NCBI RefSeq assembly: GCF_900176605.1
Contig: NZ_FXLP01000002.1
Span: 1 to 64,000 of the forward strand
Origin: Peptoniphilus vaginalis
GTDB taxonomy: Bacteria > Bacillota > Clostridia > Tissierellales > Peptoniphilaceae
Reading direction: 5' to 3'
DNA: 64,000 nucleotides
The notes below the pieces were generated by a model. The model had not been told where the DNA came from, did no database searches, and saw nothing but the letters and a program-made list of their open reading frames with translations. Below are positions 34,361-42,236 of this stretch, piece after piece. Made by a program: the position numbers and the translations under genes. Position 1 is the first letter of the stretch; every line of letters starts with the position of its first letter.

Positions 34361-34375
34361 TGCAATAATATTGCA
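34361..34375. promoter_or_regulatory. Palindromic operator candidate O1
   Basis: TGCAATAATATTGCA is a perfect 15-bp palindrome in the divergent intergenic region between the LacI-type gene and the lyase gene. Confidence 0.5.
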
Positions 34376-34391
34376 TAGATTTTTTAATTTA

Positions 34392-34405
34392 TGCAAAATA
34401 TTGCA
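34392..34405. promoter_or_regulatory. Palindromic operator candidate O2
   Basis: TGCAAAATATTGCA repeats the half-sites of O1. Its centre is about 30 bp (three helical turns) away, which suits cooperative binding. Confidence 0.45.
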
Positions 34406-34421
34406 CAAGGCCTTGATTTCG

Positions 34422-34451
34422 TTGACCCCACTCCAGGATTGATGGTATAAA
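34422..34451 (+). promoter_or_regulatory. Promoter of the lyase gene
   Basis: TTGACC, 18-bp spacer, TATAAA. It lies downstream of O1 and O2. Confidence 0.65.
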
Positions 34452-34462
34452 TTAGTTAGAAA

Positions 34463-34474
34463 ACGTTGCAGCGT
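34463..34474. promoter_or_regulatory. LacI-type operator candidate O3
   Basis: ACGTTGCAGCGT is a near-palindrome (10 of 12 symmetric) just after the expected transcription start, the classical position of a LacI-family operator. Confidence 0.45.
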
Positions 34475-34515
34475 ATAAAACAATAACTAAAATTAATAAT
34501 CAAGGAGAAATTAAA

Positions 34516-35490
34516 ATGACTAAAGAAAAAACTTTTAAAACTATATTCCCAGCAGTTTCTGTACCACTAAATGATGACGATACTATTAATGAAAAAGAAT
34601 TTAGAGAATATTTAAGATGGATAAAAACTTTTTACAATAAAGGAATCCAAGGACTAGTTGTAAACGGTCACACAGGTGAAATCACTGGATTAACAGCAGA
34701 AGAAAGAATTAGAACTATTGAAATCGCAGCTGAAGAATGTGGAGATATTATGACAATAATCTCTGGTATCAACTGTGAAAGCACAAACGGTGCAGTTCAA
34801 ATGGCAAAAGATGCTAAGACAGCAGGAGCTGACGGTATCCTTCTAATGCCACCTCACATGTGGTTAAGATTTGGAATGCACAAGGATGCACCATTTGAAT
34901 TTGTTAAAGATGTAGCTGAAGGTGCAGATATTGACATCATCATCCACTTATATCCAGCTTTCACTAAGGCATTCTACCCAGTTGAAACTCTAATTAAGAT
35001 GTGTAAAGAAATCGATCATGTTAAATGTATTAAGGTTGGTACAAGAGTTACACCAATTTACGAACACGATATTAGACTTCTTAGAGAAGAATGTCCAGAC
35101 ATTTCTCTTATCACTTGCCACGACGAAACTCTTGCAGTAACAATGTTTACAGGTGTAGACGGAGCTCTTATTGGATTTGCAGGCTGTGTTCCTGAAATTA
35201 TTTGTGAAGCTTGGGATATATTTAAAAATCCTGACAAGCACACTCTTAAAGAAGCTCAAGATGCATCTGATAGGATCTATCCAATCAGTCAAGCTATTTA
35301 CGGTGGTGGACAACCATCTGGTGAAGCCCACGCAAGACTTAAAGAAGCTCTAGTTCAAAGAGGAGTATTCTCAAGCGGTCTTATGAGAAAACCAGTTCTT
35401 CCATTAAATCAAGAAGAAAAAGACTGGATTGCTGAAGGTCTTAAGAAGAGTGGCTTAGGAAAAGTTGATATGACTGAGTTTAAAAAATAA
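34516..35490 (+). CDS. Dihydrodipicolinate synthase/N-acetylneuraminate lyase family protein
   Basis: The product is 324 residues, a class I aldolase TIM barrel. The substrate carboxylate loop is VNGHTGEITGL (family GxxGE). The catalytic Tyr lies in IIIHLYPAF and the Schiff-base Lys in HVKCIKVGTR. Members cleave or condense pyruvate with aldehydes (DapA, NanA, KDG aldolase and others). Pairing with a LacI regulator and a transporter points to catabolism of an imported compound, so a role in lysine synthesis is unlikely. AAGGAG precedes the ATG. The real substrate is unknown. A terminator separates it from the transporter gene. Confidence 0.85.
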   Translation: MTKEKTFKTIFPAVSVPLNDDDTINEKEFREYLRWIKTFYNKGIQGLVVNGHTGEITGLTAEERIRTIEIAAEECGDIMTIISGINCESTNGAVQMAKDAKTAGADGILLMPPHMWLRFGMHKDAPFEFVKDVAEGADIDIIIHLYPAFTKAFYPVETLIKMCKEIDHVKCIKVGTRVTPIYEHDIRLLREECPDISLITCHDETLAVTMFTGVDGALIGFAGCVPEIICEAWDIFKNPDKHTLKEAQDASDRIYPISQAIYGGGQPSGEAHARLKEALVQRGVFSSGLMRKPVLPLNQEEKDWIAEGLKKSGLGKVDMTEFKK

Positions 35491-35503
35491 GAGAATTTTT
35501 ATT

Positions 35504-35540
35504 AATCCTCTGACTCTTAAACAGATCAGAGGATTTTTTT
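35504..35540 (+). terminator. Terminator after the lyase gene
   Basis: ATCCTCTGA pairs with TCAGAGGAT, then seven T. It lies 30 bp before the transporter gene start, so it may reduce downstream expression. Confidence 0.8.
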
Positions 35541-35560
35541 AAACAAAAAAGGGGCAAAAA

Positions 35561-36826
35561 ATGGAAATTAATAAAGTAATAGGAGAAGGTGTAAAAAAGT
35601 TACCCTTTAAAGAACTTGTTAAGAGAATAGGACCTGGCCTTATAGCTACTGGGATTGTAATTGGACCGGGGGCGGTAACAACAGCTGCCATGTTAGGTGG
35701 AAATTATGGTTATGATTTAATCTGGCTTTTGATCCCGATTATTTTCATGGGGATTACTTTTATGATGGTTACAAATAGACTTGCAATAACAACAGGTCTT
35801 CCAACTATACATGCAATACACAAGTACTACGGACCAATAGCATCTGGTATAGTAGGTACTGCAACTTTTATAGCATGTCTGTTTTTCACTATGGGAAATA
35901 TATCAGGGACTGGTGCAGGAATGAACTTAATCTTTGGGATAAACTGGAAGATAGGTTCTGCCATTATGGTTGCAATAGTTATTTATTGCTACTTCAGTAA
36001 AGATGTTTATAATAAAGTTGAAAAGGTTATCACTTTTTGTATACTTGGTATGATTGTTGCATTTTACATCACTCTATTTGGAGTTGGTGGGCCTGATCCT
36101 AAAGGTCTAGCTACTGGAATGACATCTTTTAAAATTCCTGAAGGTAGTCTAGGAACTGCTTTAGCCTTTATTTCAACTAATGCAGCTATAACAGCTGGAA
36201 TTTATAACACTTATCTAGGACAAGAAAAGAAATGGAATAAGGAAGATTTATTTAACGGAGTTATGTTTACCGATGCTCTTGTTCACGTTATAAGTGTTGT
36301 CCTAATTTCTGGGGCAATAATTTTGGTAGGTGCAGTAGTCCTTCATCCAACTGGAGAAAAAATAAAGGCTCCAGCACAACTTGCAGCATTATTAGTCCCT
36401 ATGATGGGAAGGGCAGCAAATTATATTATGGGTGCTGCATTATTAGGTGCAGGATTTTCTTCTCTAATTGGTAATACACAAAGAGGAATAGTATTATTAA
36501 ATGCAGGAATGCAAAAAGAAGTAAAATTAGAATCAAAACTAGTAAGAAACGGTTGTCTAGCAGTCTTGGTGTTTAGTATGATAGTAGCTTATGTTTTTAA
36601 CGGCTCTCCAATACAGTTAATTTTTATAGCAAACTTAGCAACATCGATTGCTACACCAGTTGGTGGGTTGTTTGTAACTCTCTTAATCTGGAGAAAGGAT
36701 GTAAATGAGGGATACAAGGATCCAACTTTATTAAGGATTGCCATGACAGTAAGTTATGTTTTCGTTTTAATTATGACTTTCTCATCACTAAAAACTTTAA
36801 TTCCTAAAATAATGAATATGTTCTAA
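35561..36826 (+). CDS. NRAMP-family transporter with altered metal-site motifs
   Basis: The product is 421 residues with about 11 membrane segments and a general NRAMP layout (GPGLIATGIVIGPGAVTTAA near residue 28). In metal-transporting NRAMPs helix 1 carries DPGN and helix 6 carries MPH. Here helix 1 reads GPGAV and the helix 6 region reads FISTNAAITAGIYNTYLGQ, so the Asp, Asn, Met and His ligands are missing. Transport of Mn2+ or Fe2+ is therefore doubtful. The neighbouring lyase suggests an organic substrate (inference). GGGGC precedes the ATG weakly. It ends at the second copy of the 40-bp terminator. Confidence 0.75.
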   Translation: MEINKVIGEGVKKLPFKELVKRIGPGLIATGIVIGPGAVTTAAMLGGNYGYDLIWLLIPIIFMGITFMMVTNRLAITTGLPTIHAIHKYYGPIASGIVGTATFIACLFFTMGNISGTGAGMNLIFGINWKIGSAIMVAIVIYCYFSKDVYNKVEKVITFCILGMIVAFYITLFGVGGPDPKGLATGMTSFKIPEGSLGTALAFISTNAAITAGIYNTYLGQEKKWNKEDLFNGVMFTDALVHVISVVLISGAIILVGAVVLHPTGEKIKAPAQLAALLVPMMGRAANYIMGAALLGAGFSSLIGNTQRGIVLLNAGMQKEVKLESKLVRNGCLAVLVFSMIVAYVFNGSPIQLIFIANLATSIATPVGGLFVTLLIWRKDVNEGYKDPTLLRIAMTVSYVFVLIMTFSSLKTLIPKIMNMF

Positions 36827-36866
36827 AAAGAAAAAGAGAACTCCTTTTATGTCGAGTTCTCTTTTT
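36827..36866 (+). terminator. Transporter gene terminator; copy 2 of the 40-bp direct repeat
   Basis: Identical over 40 bases to 33229-33268. Stem AAAAAGAGAACTC/GAGTTCTCTTTTT. Confidence 0.85.
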
Positions 36867-36912
36867 TGATTGTGAGTAAAGTTATGCCTATAAAATTTTA
36901 AGTTAAAATAAA

Positions 36913-37464
36913 TTAGTGGAACTTGTTTTCGCTTGGGTCGTGAAATTTCACTACCTTGGCGGGAGCTCCAACGGCAGTTGAGTTGGCAGGTATATCTGTA
37001 AGGACAAGGGCGCCTGCACCAATTTTTGCTCCATCGCCAATTGTTACTGGTCCAAGGACTGTGGCGCCCGTCCCAATTATGACGTTGCTGCCAACTGTGG
37101 GGTGCCTTTTCTTTTCCTTTTCGTTGCCTGTTCCACCAAGGGTTATGTTGTGGTACATGTGACAGTTATCTCCAATCTCGGCAGTTTCTCCTATAACAAC
37201 AGCCATGCCATGATCAATAAAAAGATTCTTGCCAATTTTGGCACCTGGGTGGATTTCGATGCCAGTCTTCTTCCTTGCCCTTTGTGAAATCCATCTTGCA
37301 AGTGTAGTATGATCTTTTTCGTAAAAGTAGTGGGCAATTCTATGGCTGACCATACAGGGAACAATGGGATACATAAAAATTGCTTCGAATAAACTTTTAC
37401 AGGCTGGGTCCTTTAATAAAATAAATTCTCCGTATTCTTTTATTTTTTTCAAATACTTAATCAT
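36913..37464 (-). CDS. cysE: Serine O-acetyltransferase
   Basis: The product is 183 residues from ATG 37464, which overlaps the cysK stop by 8 bp; a longer frame to 37512 is less likely because it lies within cysK. The enzyme makes O-acetylserine from serine and acetyl-CoA, the substrate of CysK. A left-handed beta-helix of hexapeptide repeats is clear ([56 protein letters not shown]). The catalytic His lies in [12 protein letters not shown]. It is the short CysE form common in Firmicutes. Translation is probably coupled to cysK. Confidence 0.93.
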   Translation of the reverse strand: MIKYLKKIKEYGEFILLKDPACKSLFEAIFMYPIVPCMVSHRIAHYFYEKDHTTLARWISQRARKKTGIEIHPGAKIGKNLFIDHGMAVVIGETAEIGDNCHMYHNITLGGTGNEKEKKRHPTVGSNVIIGTGATVLGPVTIGDGAKIGAGALVLTDIPANSTAVGAPAKVVKFHDPSENKFH

Positions 37465-38347
37465 TTTCAAAAAGTTCAGTGGACATATATCTTTCAGCTG
37501 TGTCAGGTGCAACTGTGACTATATTTCCACCAAGCTCCTCTTGCATTTTTAGTGCACCTACTACATTGGCACCAGCTGATATACCAACAAGTAGTCCTTC
37601 TTCACGAGAAAGTCTTCTTGCCATTTCTATTGCTTCATCTGACTTAACAGTGATTGTCTTGTCTAGGATTTTTGTGTCTAAGACTCCTGGCACAAAGTTT
37701 GCCCCAATCCCTTGGATCTTGTGTGTGCCAGCTTGACCTCTTGTAAGAAGTGGAGATTCATCTGGTTCAAGACCCCAAACTTTTATCTTTTCATCCTTAG
37801 ATTTTAAAAATCTTCCAACTCCTGTGACAGTTCCACCAGTTCCTATTCCTGCAACAAAGCCTGTGATGTCCCTTAGGTCCCTATAAATTTCTGGACCTGT
37901 AGTTTCTTCGTGGGCAAGAGCGTTGTACTTATTTTCAAATTGGTTTGGCATAAAGTAGTTGCCAGTAGCCACAAGTTCCTTTGCCTTGTCAACTGCTGTT
38001 TGCATGCCGCCATCTCCTGTTAAAATTAAATTTGCTCCAAAGGCTGCGATTAAGTTTCGCCTTTCAATTGACATAGACTTTGGCATAACAATATTAACCT
38101 TATAACCAAGGGCACGGCCAATCATGGCTATGGCGATTCCTGTGTTGCCACTTGTTGGTTCAACAATTTCCATGCCTTCTTTTAGGGAGCCGTCTTTGAT
38201 AGCTCCCCTTATCATGTAGAGGGCAGCCCTGTCCTTGATAGACCCTGCTGGGTTAGACTTTTCTACTTTTACAAAGATCTTTCCTCCGCCAATGTTTTCT
38301 AATTGTACTAATTTTGATTCTCCAACTGTCTCTAATAATTTTGCCAT
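37457..38347 (-). CDS. cysK: Cysteine synthase (O-acetylserine sulfhydrylase)
   Basis: The product is 296 residues, fold type II PLP enzyme. The PLP lysine is in [11 protein letters not shown], the substrate loop is [13 protein letters not shown], and the phosphate-binding glycine loop is [11 protein letters not shown]. It replaces the acetyl group of O-acetylserine with sulphide to give cysteine. The ATG at 38347 follows GGAGGAG. The leader upstream contains a terminator and a Cys-rich peptide frame, so transcription is probably attenuated when charged tRNA-Cys is plentiful. Confidence 0.94.
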   Translation of the reverse strand: MAKLLETVGESKLVQLENIGGGKIFVKVEKSNPAGSIKDRAALYMIRGAIKDGSLKEGMEIVEPTSGNTGIAIAMIGRALGYKVNIVMPKSMSIERRNLIAAFGANLILTGDGGMQTAVDKAKELVATGNYFMPNQFENKYNALAHEETTGPEIYRDLRDITGFVAGIGTGGTVTGVGRFLKSKDEKIKVWGLEPDESPLLTRGQAGTHKIQGIGANFVPGVLDTKILDKTITVKSDEAIEMARRLSREEGLLVGISAGANVVGALKMQEELGGNIVTVAPDTAERYMSTELFEND

Positions 38348-38370
38348 TTTTTTCTCCTCCGTTAATACAT

Positions 38371-38402
38371 AAAAAAAAGAGTATATGAAATCATATACTC
38401 TT
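38371..38402 (-). terminator. Attenuator-like terminator in the cysK leader
   Basis: On the minus strand AAGAGTATATGA and TCATATACTCTT form a 12-bp stem followed by at least six further U. It lies between the leader-peptide stop and the cysK ribosome binding site, 24 bp before the cysK ATG. As the genes it precedes are expressed from the promoter upstream of it, it must be conditional or leaky. Confidence 0.85.
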
Positions 38403-38449
38403 AAAATCTTTCTTAATAACTAATAAAATTTTAAAATATTGATTCACAT

Positions 38450-38533
38450 TCAAATAAGTCCTATAAAATTTTTTATAGAACAACAACAGAATGCTTGGCT
38501 TGTGAAATTTTTAAAATTATTTAAGTTTTTCAT
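38450..38533 (-). CDS. Leader peptide with three consecutive Cys codons, upstream of cysK-cysE
   Basis: ATG at 38533 (minus strand) opens a 27-residue frame, MKNLNNFKNFTSQAFCCCSI then KNFIGLI, ending TGA at 38450-38452. GAGAGG lies about eight bases before the ATG, and the start is only some 20 nt from the predicted transcription start. Codons 16-18 are UGU UGU UGU (38488-38480). A small stem CTATAAA/TTTATAG directly follows the Cys codons, and the intrinsic terminator follows at 38402-38371. Position before cysteine-biosynthesis genes makes a role in ribosome-mediated attenuation by Cys-tRNA very likely. The antiterminator pairing is not obvious to me. Confidence 0.75.
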   Translation of the reverse strand: MKNLNNFKNFTSQAFCCCSIKNFIGLI

Positions 38534-38558
38534 TTTTATCGCCTCTCAATATGTTTCG

Positions 38559-38587
38559 ACTATACCCTTTAGAATTTTAATTGTCAA
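38559..38587 (-). promoter_or_regulatory. cys leader promoter
   Basis: On the minus strand: TTGACA (38587-38582), 17-bp spacer, TATAGT (38564-38559). Transcription should start near 38552, just upstream of the leader-peptide ribosome binding site. Confidence 0.8.
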
Positions 38588-38633
38588 GTAGAATTTAAAA
38601 GAACTTTTAAAACCTTAGGTTTTATCGATCTAT

Positions 38634-38896
38634 AAGGAGGGGGTTAAGGGGCATTGCGAGGCCCCTTTTCCCCCTCCTTAAACCACCCCCTATAACCCCA
38701 CGCGCTGGTAGTCCAAAAAAATTGGCTATGCTAAAAATAGAAGAACACAAATTGTCGCAAGCTCCAATTTGCGAACTGACCTACCATCAAATTGCTTCGC
38801 AAATTGGGTTAGGTCATGTCAACTCACTCGCTTCGCGAGTTCAAACAGTTGAAAATTTTTAACGCATAGCCAATTTTTTTGCTTATTATATGCACT
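38634..38896 (+). repeat. Structured dispersed repeat, copy C
   Basis: Begins with the nested GC hairpin AAGGAGGGGGTTAAGGGGC...GGCCCCTTTTCCCCCTCCTT (38634-38679), then CCACCCCC. The long stem AAAAAAATTGGCTATGC / GCATAGCCAATTTTTTT follows; in copy B the same stem reads TCGGTCATGC / GCATAACCGA. The interior has the shared TTCAAACAGTTGAAAATTTT and CTCGCTTCGCGAG, plus an extra nested hairpin (TGACCTA...TAGGTCA, 38777-38816) absent from A and B. It is oriented like copy A. Confidence 0.6.
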
Positions 38897-39054
38897 CCCA
38901 CTAGTCTTTATTTTAAGGCTGACGTCTTGCTTATGAAAAGTAAAGAAAGGGATCCTGCAAGGTCGTTAGGTTGTAAGAGAGTTCTGATGGAGATATCACT
39001 AAGGCATAGGTAAGGGATATTCGAAAAATCTACTCTCACAGGAATGGATATAAA

Positions 39055-39195
39055 TTTCATGAAAATTTACAACTTAGCAAAAAGCTACGACATTATAAGA
39101 AACTATGACTTTGTAAAAATCTATAAGTTCACAAGAATTTATGACTTCACAAGAATTTACAACTTCATCAAGAATTTATTTTATTTTTACAAAAT
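39055..39195 (+). repeat. 18-bp-period repeat cluster R4
   Basis: About seven units of type TATGACTTCACAAGAATT. The repeat frame is fully open from ATG 39044 to TAA 39229 (61 codons): FMKIYNLAKSYDIIRNYDFV then KIYKFTRIYDFTRIYNFIKN. No clear ribosome binding site precedes ATG 39044 (GGAATGGAT lies too close). It could be a peptide or a non-coding repeat. Confidence 0.65.
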
Positions 39196-39247
39196 CCAAA
39201 AAAATCTTATACAAGGGGCTGAAATATAAATTTATTATGAAATTTTC

Positions 39248-39277
39248 TTGAATATAAGAGTCAATCTTAGTTATAAT
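39248..39277 (+). promoter_or_regulatory. glmU promoter
   Basis: TTGAAT, 18-bp spacer, TATAAT, 29 bp before the glmU ATG. Confidence 0.65.
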
Positions 39278-39305
39278 GTAAGAAGTAAATAAAAAGAGGT
39301 GTTTT

Positions 39306-40685
39306 ATGAAAGTTTCAGTTATCCTGGCAGCAGGAGAGGGAACGAGAATGAAGTCCAAAAAACCAAAGGTACTTCATGAAATTCTTGGAAGACCTATGCT
39401 TTTTTATGTCCTAAATTCTTGCAAGCATTCGCAAGTTGAAAAGAATCTTGTAGTTGTGGGACACAATAAGGAAAAAGTACGCAAGGCCTTCGAGGATGAA
39501 AAAGATGTGGAATTTATCGAGCAACCTATTGGCGATAATGTACCCTATGGTACAGGCTATGCCGTTATGAATGCTCTTGATAAGATAGAAGATGATGACA
39601 CAGTTATTATCCTAAATGGAGATACTCCAATTATTTCTAATTCAACTATTTCATGCTTTTTGAGATATCACGAAGAGAGAAATAATGATATAACAGTTTT
39701 ATCTGCTGATATGAAGGATCCTACAAACTACGGCAGGATTGTCAGGGATGAAAATGCAAATGTTGTTGCAATAGTTGAGGAAAAGGACGCAAGTGAAAAG
39801 CAAAAGTTAATTCGTGAAATTAATTCAGGAATTTTTGCCTTTAAGGGTTCTTCTCTGAAGTCAGCTCTTACAAAGATTGACACTAACAATGCAGCTAATG
39901 AGCTTTATATAACTGACACTCTTGAGATTCTAGTTAATGAAGGCAAAAGGGTTGACTCCTTTAAGCTTAGGGACACAAGAGAAATCCTTGGGGTTAATTC
40001 AAGATACGAGTTATCTATTGCAGCAGAAATCCTACAAAAAAAGATAAACAAGGAATATATGATAAATGGTGTTGGGATAATTGATCCTAAGTCCACTTAT
40101 ATTGAATATGGGGCTACAATCGAAAGAGATGTAATGATTTACCCAGGCACTCGCATTGACAGAAAGTCTATAATAAAAGAAGGGGCAGAAATTTACTCTT
40201 CAACAATAAAGAATTCAACAATTGGGGAAGATGTTCTTATTAGGTCATCTGAAATAGAAGACTCTACTATTGGGAGGGGAACTACAGTGGGTCCTTACGC
40301 CCACCTAAGGCCAAACTCTCATGTTGGAGAAAATTGTAAAATTGGAAACTTCGTTGAAGTTAAAAATTCCAATGTTGGAGATGGGTCAAAGATGAGCCAC
40401 CTTGCTTATATAGGCGATGCCGATGTGGGCAGTGGAGTTAACATAGGTTGCGGAGTGGTCTTTGTTAATTACGATGGAAGAGATAAGTTTAGGGCCAAGG
40501 TTGGGGACAATGCCTTTATTGGTTCTAATGCAAACTTAGTAGCACCAATTGAAGTAGAAGACTATGGCTATGTTGCAGCTGGATCTACTATTACAAAAAA
40601 AGTTTTGAAGGGGCAACTTTCTCTTGAGAGAGCACCTCAAAAAAATATAGATGGTTGGGTTGAGAGAAAAGGATTTATCAAATAG
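39306..40685 (+). CDS. glmU: Bifunctional GlmU (uridyltransferase / GlcN-1-P acetyltransferase)
   Basis: The product is 459 residues, full length. The N-terminal pyrophosphorylase has [26 protein letters not shown] and the metal ligands of the family. The C-terminal half is a left-handed beta-helix ([36 protein letters not shown]). It makes UDP-GlcNAc for peptidoglycan. AAGAGGTG precedes the ATG. It heads the run glmU-prs-pth-mfd-prsA; the first four are a common Firmicutes order. Confidence 0.96.
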   Translation: MKVSVILAAGEGTRMKSKKPKVLHEILGRPMLFYVLNSCKHSQVEKNLVVVGHNKEKVRKAFEDEKDVEFIEQPIGDNVPYGTGYAVMNALDKIEDDDTVIILNGDTPIISNSTISCFLRYHEERNNDITVLSADMKDPTNYGRIVRDENANVVAIVEEKDASEKQKLIREINSGIFAFKGSSLKSALTKIDTNNAANELYITDTLEILVNEGKRVDSFKLRDTREILGVNSRYELSIAAEILQKKINKEYMINGVGIIDPKSTYIEYGATIERDVMIYPGTRIDRKSIIKEGAEIYSSTIKNSTIGEDVLIRSSEIEDSTIGRGTTVGPYAHLRPNSHVGENCKIGNFVEVKNSNVGDGSKMSHLAYIGDADVGSGVNIGCGVVFVNYDGRDKFRAKVGDNAFIGSNANLVAPIEVEDYGYVAAGSTITKKVLKGQLSLERAPQKNIDGWVERKGFIK

Positions 40686-40698
40686 GAGGACATGGATA

Positions 40699-41649
40699 AT
40701 GAACACAGTTAATGGAGATATTGTAGTATTTACAGGAAATTCTAACCTTAGTCTTGTAGATAAAATTTGTGAAAACTTGGGAATTGAAAAGGGCGCTTGT
40801 ACTGTGTCCACATTTTCTGATGGAGAAATTTCAATTGATATTGGAGTTTCTGTAAGAGGTAAGGATGTTTTTGTTATCCAATCAACTTCTTCACCAGTTA
40901 ATGACAACCTAATGGAACTTTTAATTTTAATTGATGGTTTAAAGAGGGCATCAGCTGGTAGAATTAACGCAGTTATCCCTTACTACGGATATGCAAGACA
41001 AGACAGAAAGACTAAGGCAAGAGAACCTATTACTTCAAAACTTGTTGCAAATCTAATTACTGAAGCAGGAGCTGACAGAGTTGTTGCAATGGACCTTCAT
41101 GCTGGTCAAATCCAAGGATATTTTGATATTCCAGTCGACCACCTAACTGCAGTTCCTTACCTTGCAAGATACTTCAAGGACATTGTAAAGGAAGACGACT
41201 TTGTAGTTGTTTCTCCAGACCTTGGAGGAGTTACTAGGACAAGAAAGTTTGCCAACGAATTAAATCTTCCTATTGCAATAATTGAAAAGAGAAGACCAAA
41301 GGCAAATGTATCTGAAGTTATGAATATTATTGGTGATGTTGAAGGCAAGTCAGTTATACTTGTTGACGACATCGCAGATACTGCTGGAACTATTACTAAG
41401 GCAGCAGATGCTTTAAAGGCAAGAGGTGCAAAAAAAGTTTATGGAGCTGCAACTCACGGAGTCCTATCAGGTCCAGCTATTGAAAGAATAGAGAATTCAT
41501 CTCTTGAAAAATTTGTAATCACAGATACTATTGAACTTCCAGAAGAAAAGAAGATAGATAAGATTGATATTGTGTCTGTTTCTCCAATTTTTGCATCAGC
41601 AATTAAGAGAATCAACACATCACAATCAGTTAGTGAAATGTTTGAATAA
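40699..41649 (+). CDS. prs: Ribose-phosphate pyrophosphokinase (PRPP synthase)
   Basis: The product is 316 residues from ATG 40699 after AGGAGG; a longer in-frame extension lies inside glmU. It makes PRPP for nucleotide, NAD, His and Trp synthesis. Visible motifs: [33 protein letters not shown] (ATP loop) and [14 protein letters not shown] (ribose-5-phosphate/PRPP loop). Class I type. Confidence 0.95.
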   Translation: MNTVNGDIVVFTGNSNLSLVDKICENLGIEKGACTVSTFSDGEISIDIGVSVRGKDVFVIQSTSSPVNDNLMELLILIDGLKRASAGRINAVIPYYGYARQDRKTKAREPITSKLVANLITEAGADRVVAMDLHAGQIQGYFDIPVDHLTAVPYLARYFKDIVKEDDFVVVSPDLGGVTRTRKFANELNLPIAIIEKRRPKANVSEVMNIIGDVEGKSVILVDDIADTAGTITKAADALKARGAKKVYGAATHGVLSGPAIERIENSSLEKFVITDTIELPEEKKIDKIDIVSVSPIFASAIKRINTSQSVSEMFE

Positions 41650-41658
41650 GGTGATTAA

Positions 41659-42228
41659 GTGTATATAATTGCAGGATTGGGAAACCCCGGCAAGAAGTAT
41701 GAAGATACTAGGCACAATGTGGGCTTCTCAACAATTGATGTCCTTGCGGATAAGCTTAATATAAAAGTTAATAAGATTAAATTTAAGGGGCTTGTAGGTG
41801 AAGGGAGAATCGGCAACGAGAAAGTCATTCTCCTAAAGCCCCATACTTTTATGAACAATTCCGGAGAATCAATTGTAGAAATTTTAAATTTTTATAAATT
41901 AAAGCCAGAAGACTTAATGGTTATTGTGGACGATATTGACATTGAATTTGCACAGATAAAGATAAAGAAAAATGGATCAGCTGGGACCCACAATGGACTT
42001 AAGTCAATTGTAAACTTAACAGGAAGCAAAAATTTTGCCAGGTTTAAAATTGGTGTTGGAAAGAAACACCCTAATGAAGATTTGGCAAGTTTTGTTTTGT
42101 CCAATTTTCCAGCAAAGGATAGAAAGCACATTGCAGATGCTATTGATGCCTGTGCTGATGCAGTAATTGATGCAGTGGACTCTGGCATTGACAAGTCCAT
42201 GAATTCTTATAACAACAACATTTATTGA
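41659..42228 (+). CDS. pth: Peptidyl-tRNA hydrolase
   Basis: The product is 189 residues. IAGLGNPGKKYEDTRHNVGF carries the catalytic His, and the other family motifs LLKPHTFMNNSGES, DDIDIEFAQIKIK and GTHNGLKSI are present. It recycles peptidyl-tRNAs dropped by stalled ribosomes. GTG start at 41659, nine bases after prs. Confidence 0.95.
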   Translation: MYIIAGLGNPGKKYEDTRHNVGFSTIDVLADKLNIKVNKIKFKGLVGEGRIGNEKVILLKPHTFMNNSGESIVEILNFYKLKPEDLMVIVDDIDIEFAQIKIKKNGSAGTHNGLKSIVNLTGSKNFARFKIGVGKKHPNEDLASFVLSNFPAKDRKHIADAIDACADAVIDAVDSGIDKSMNSYNNNIY

Positions 42229-42236
42229 GGTGAAAA

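Larger units (their letters stand above)
38588..39247. other. Non-coding region between the cys promoter and glmU
   Basis: Holds structured repeat copy C (38634-38896) and 18-bp-period cluster R4 (39055-39195). The stretch 38897-39045 has no recognised feature. Confidence 0.6.

Noticed and set aside
38377-38533. T-box leader upstream of cysK
   Set aside because: No AGGGTGGNACCGCG block, specifier stem or AGTA bulge is present; the leader is too short (about 200 nt with a coding frame).
38897-39045. A separate ncRNA after structured repeat copy C
   Set aside because: Some GC-richer words (GCAAGGTCGTTAGG) caught attention, but I found neither a promoter-terminator pair nor a convincing fold.
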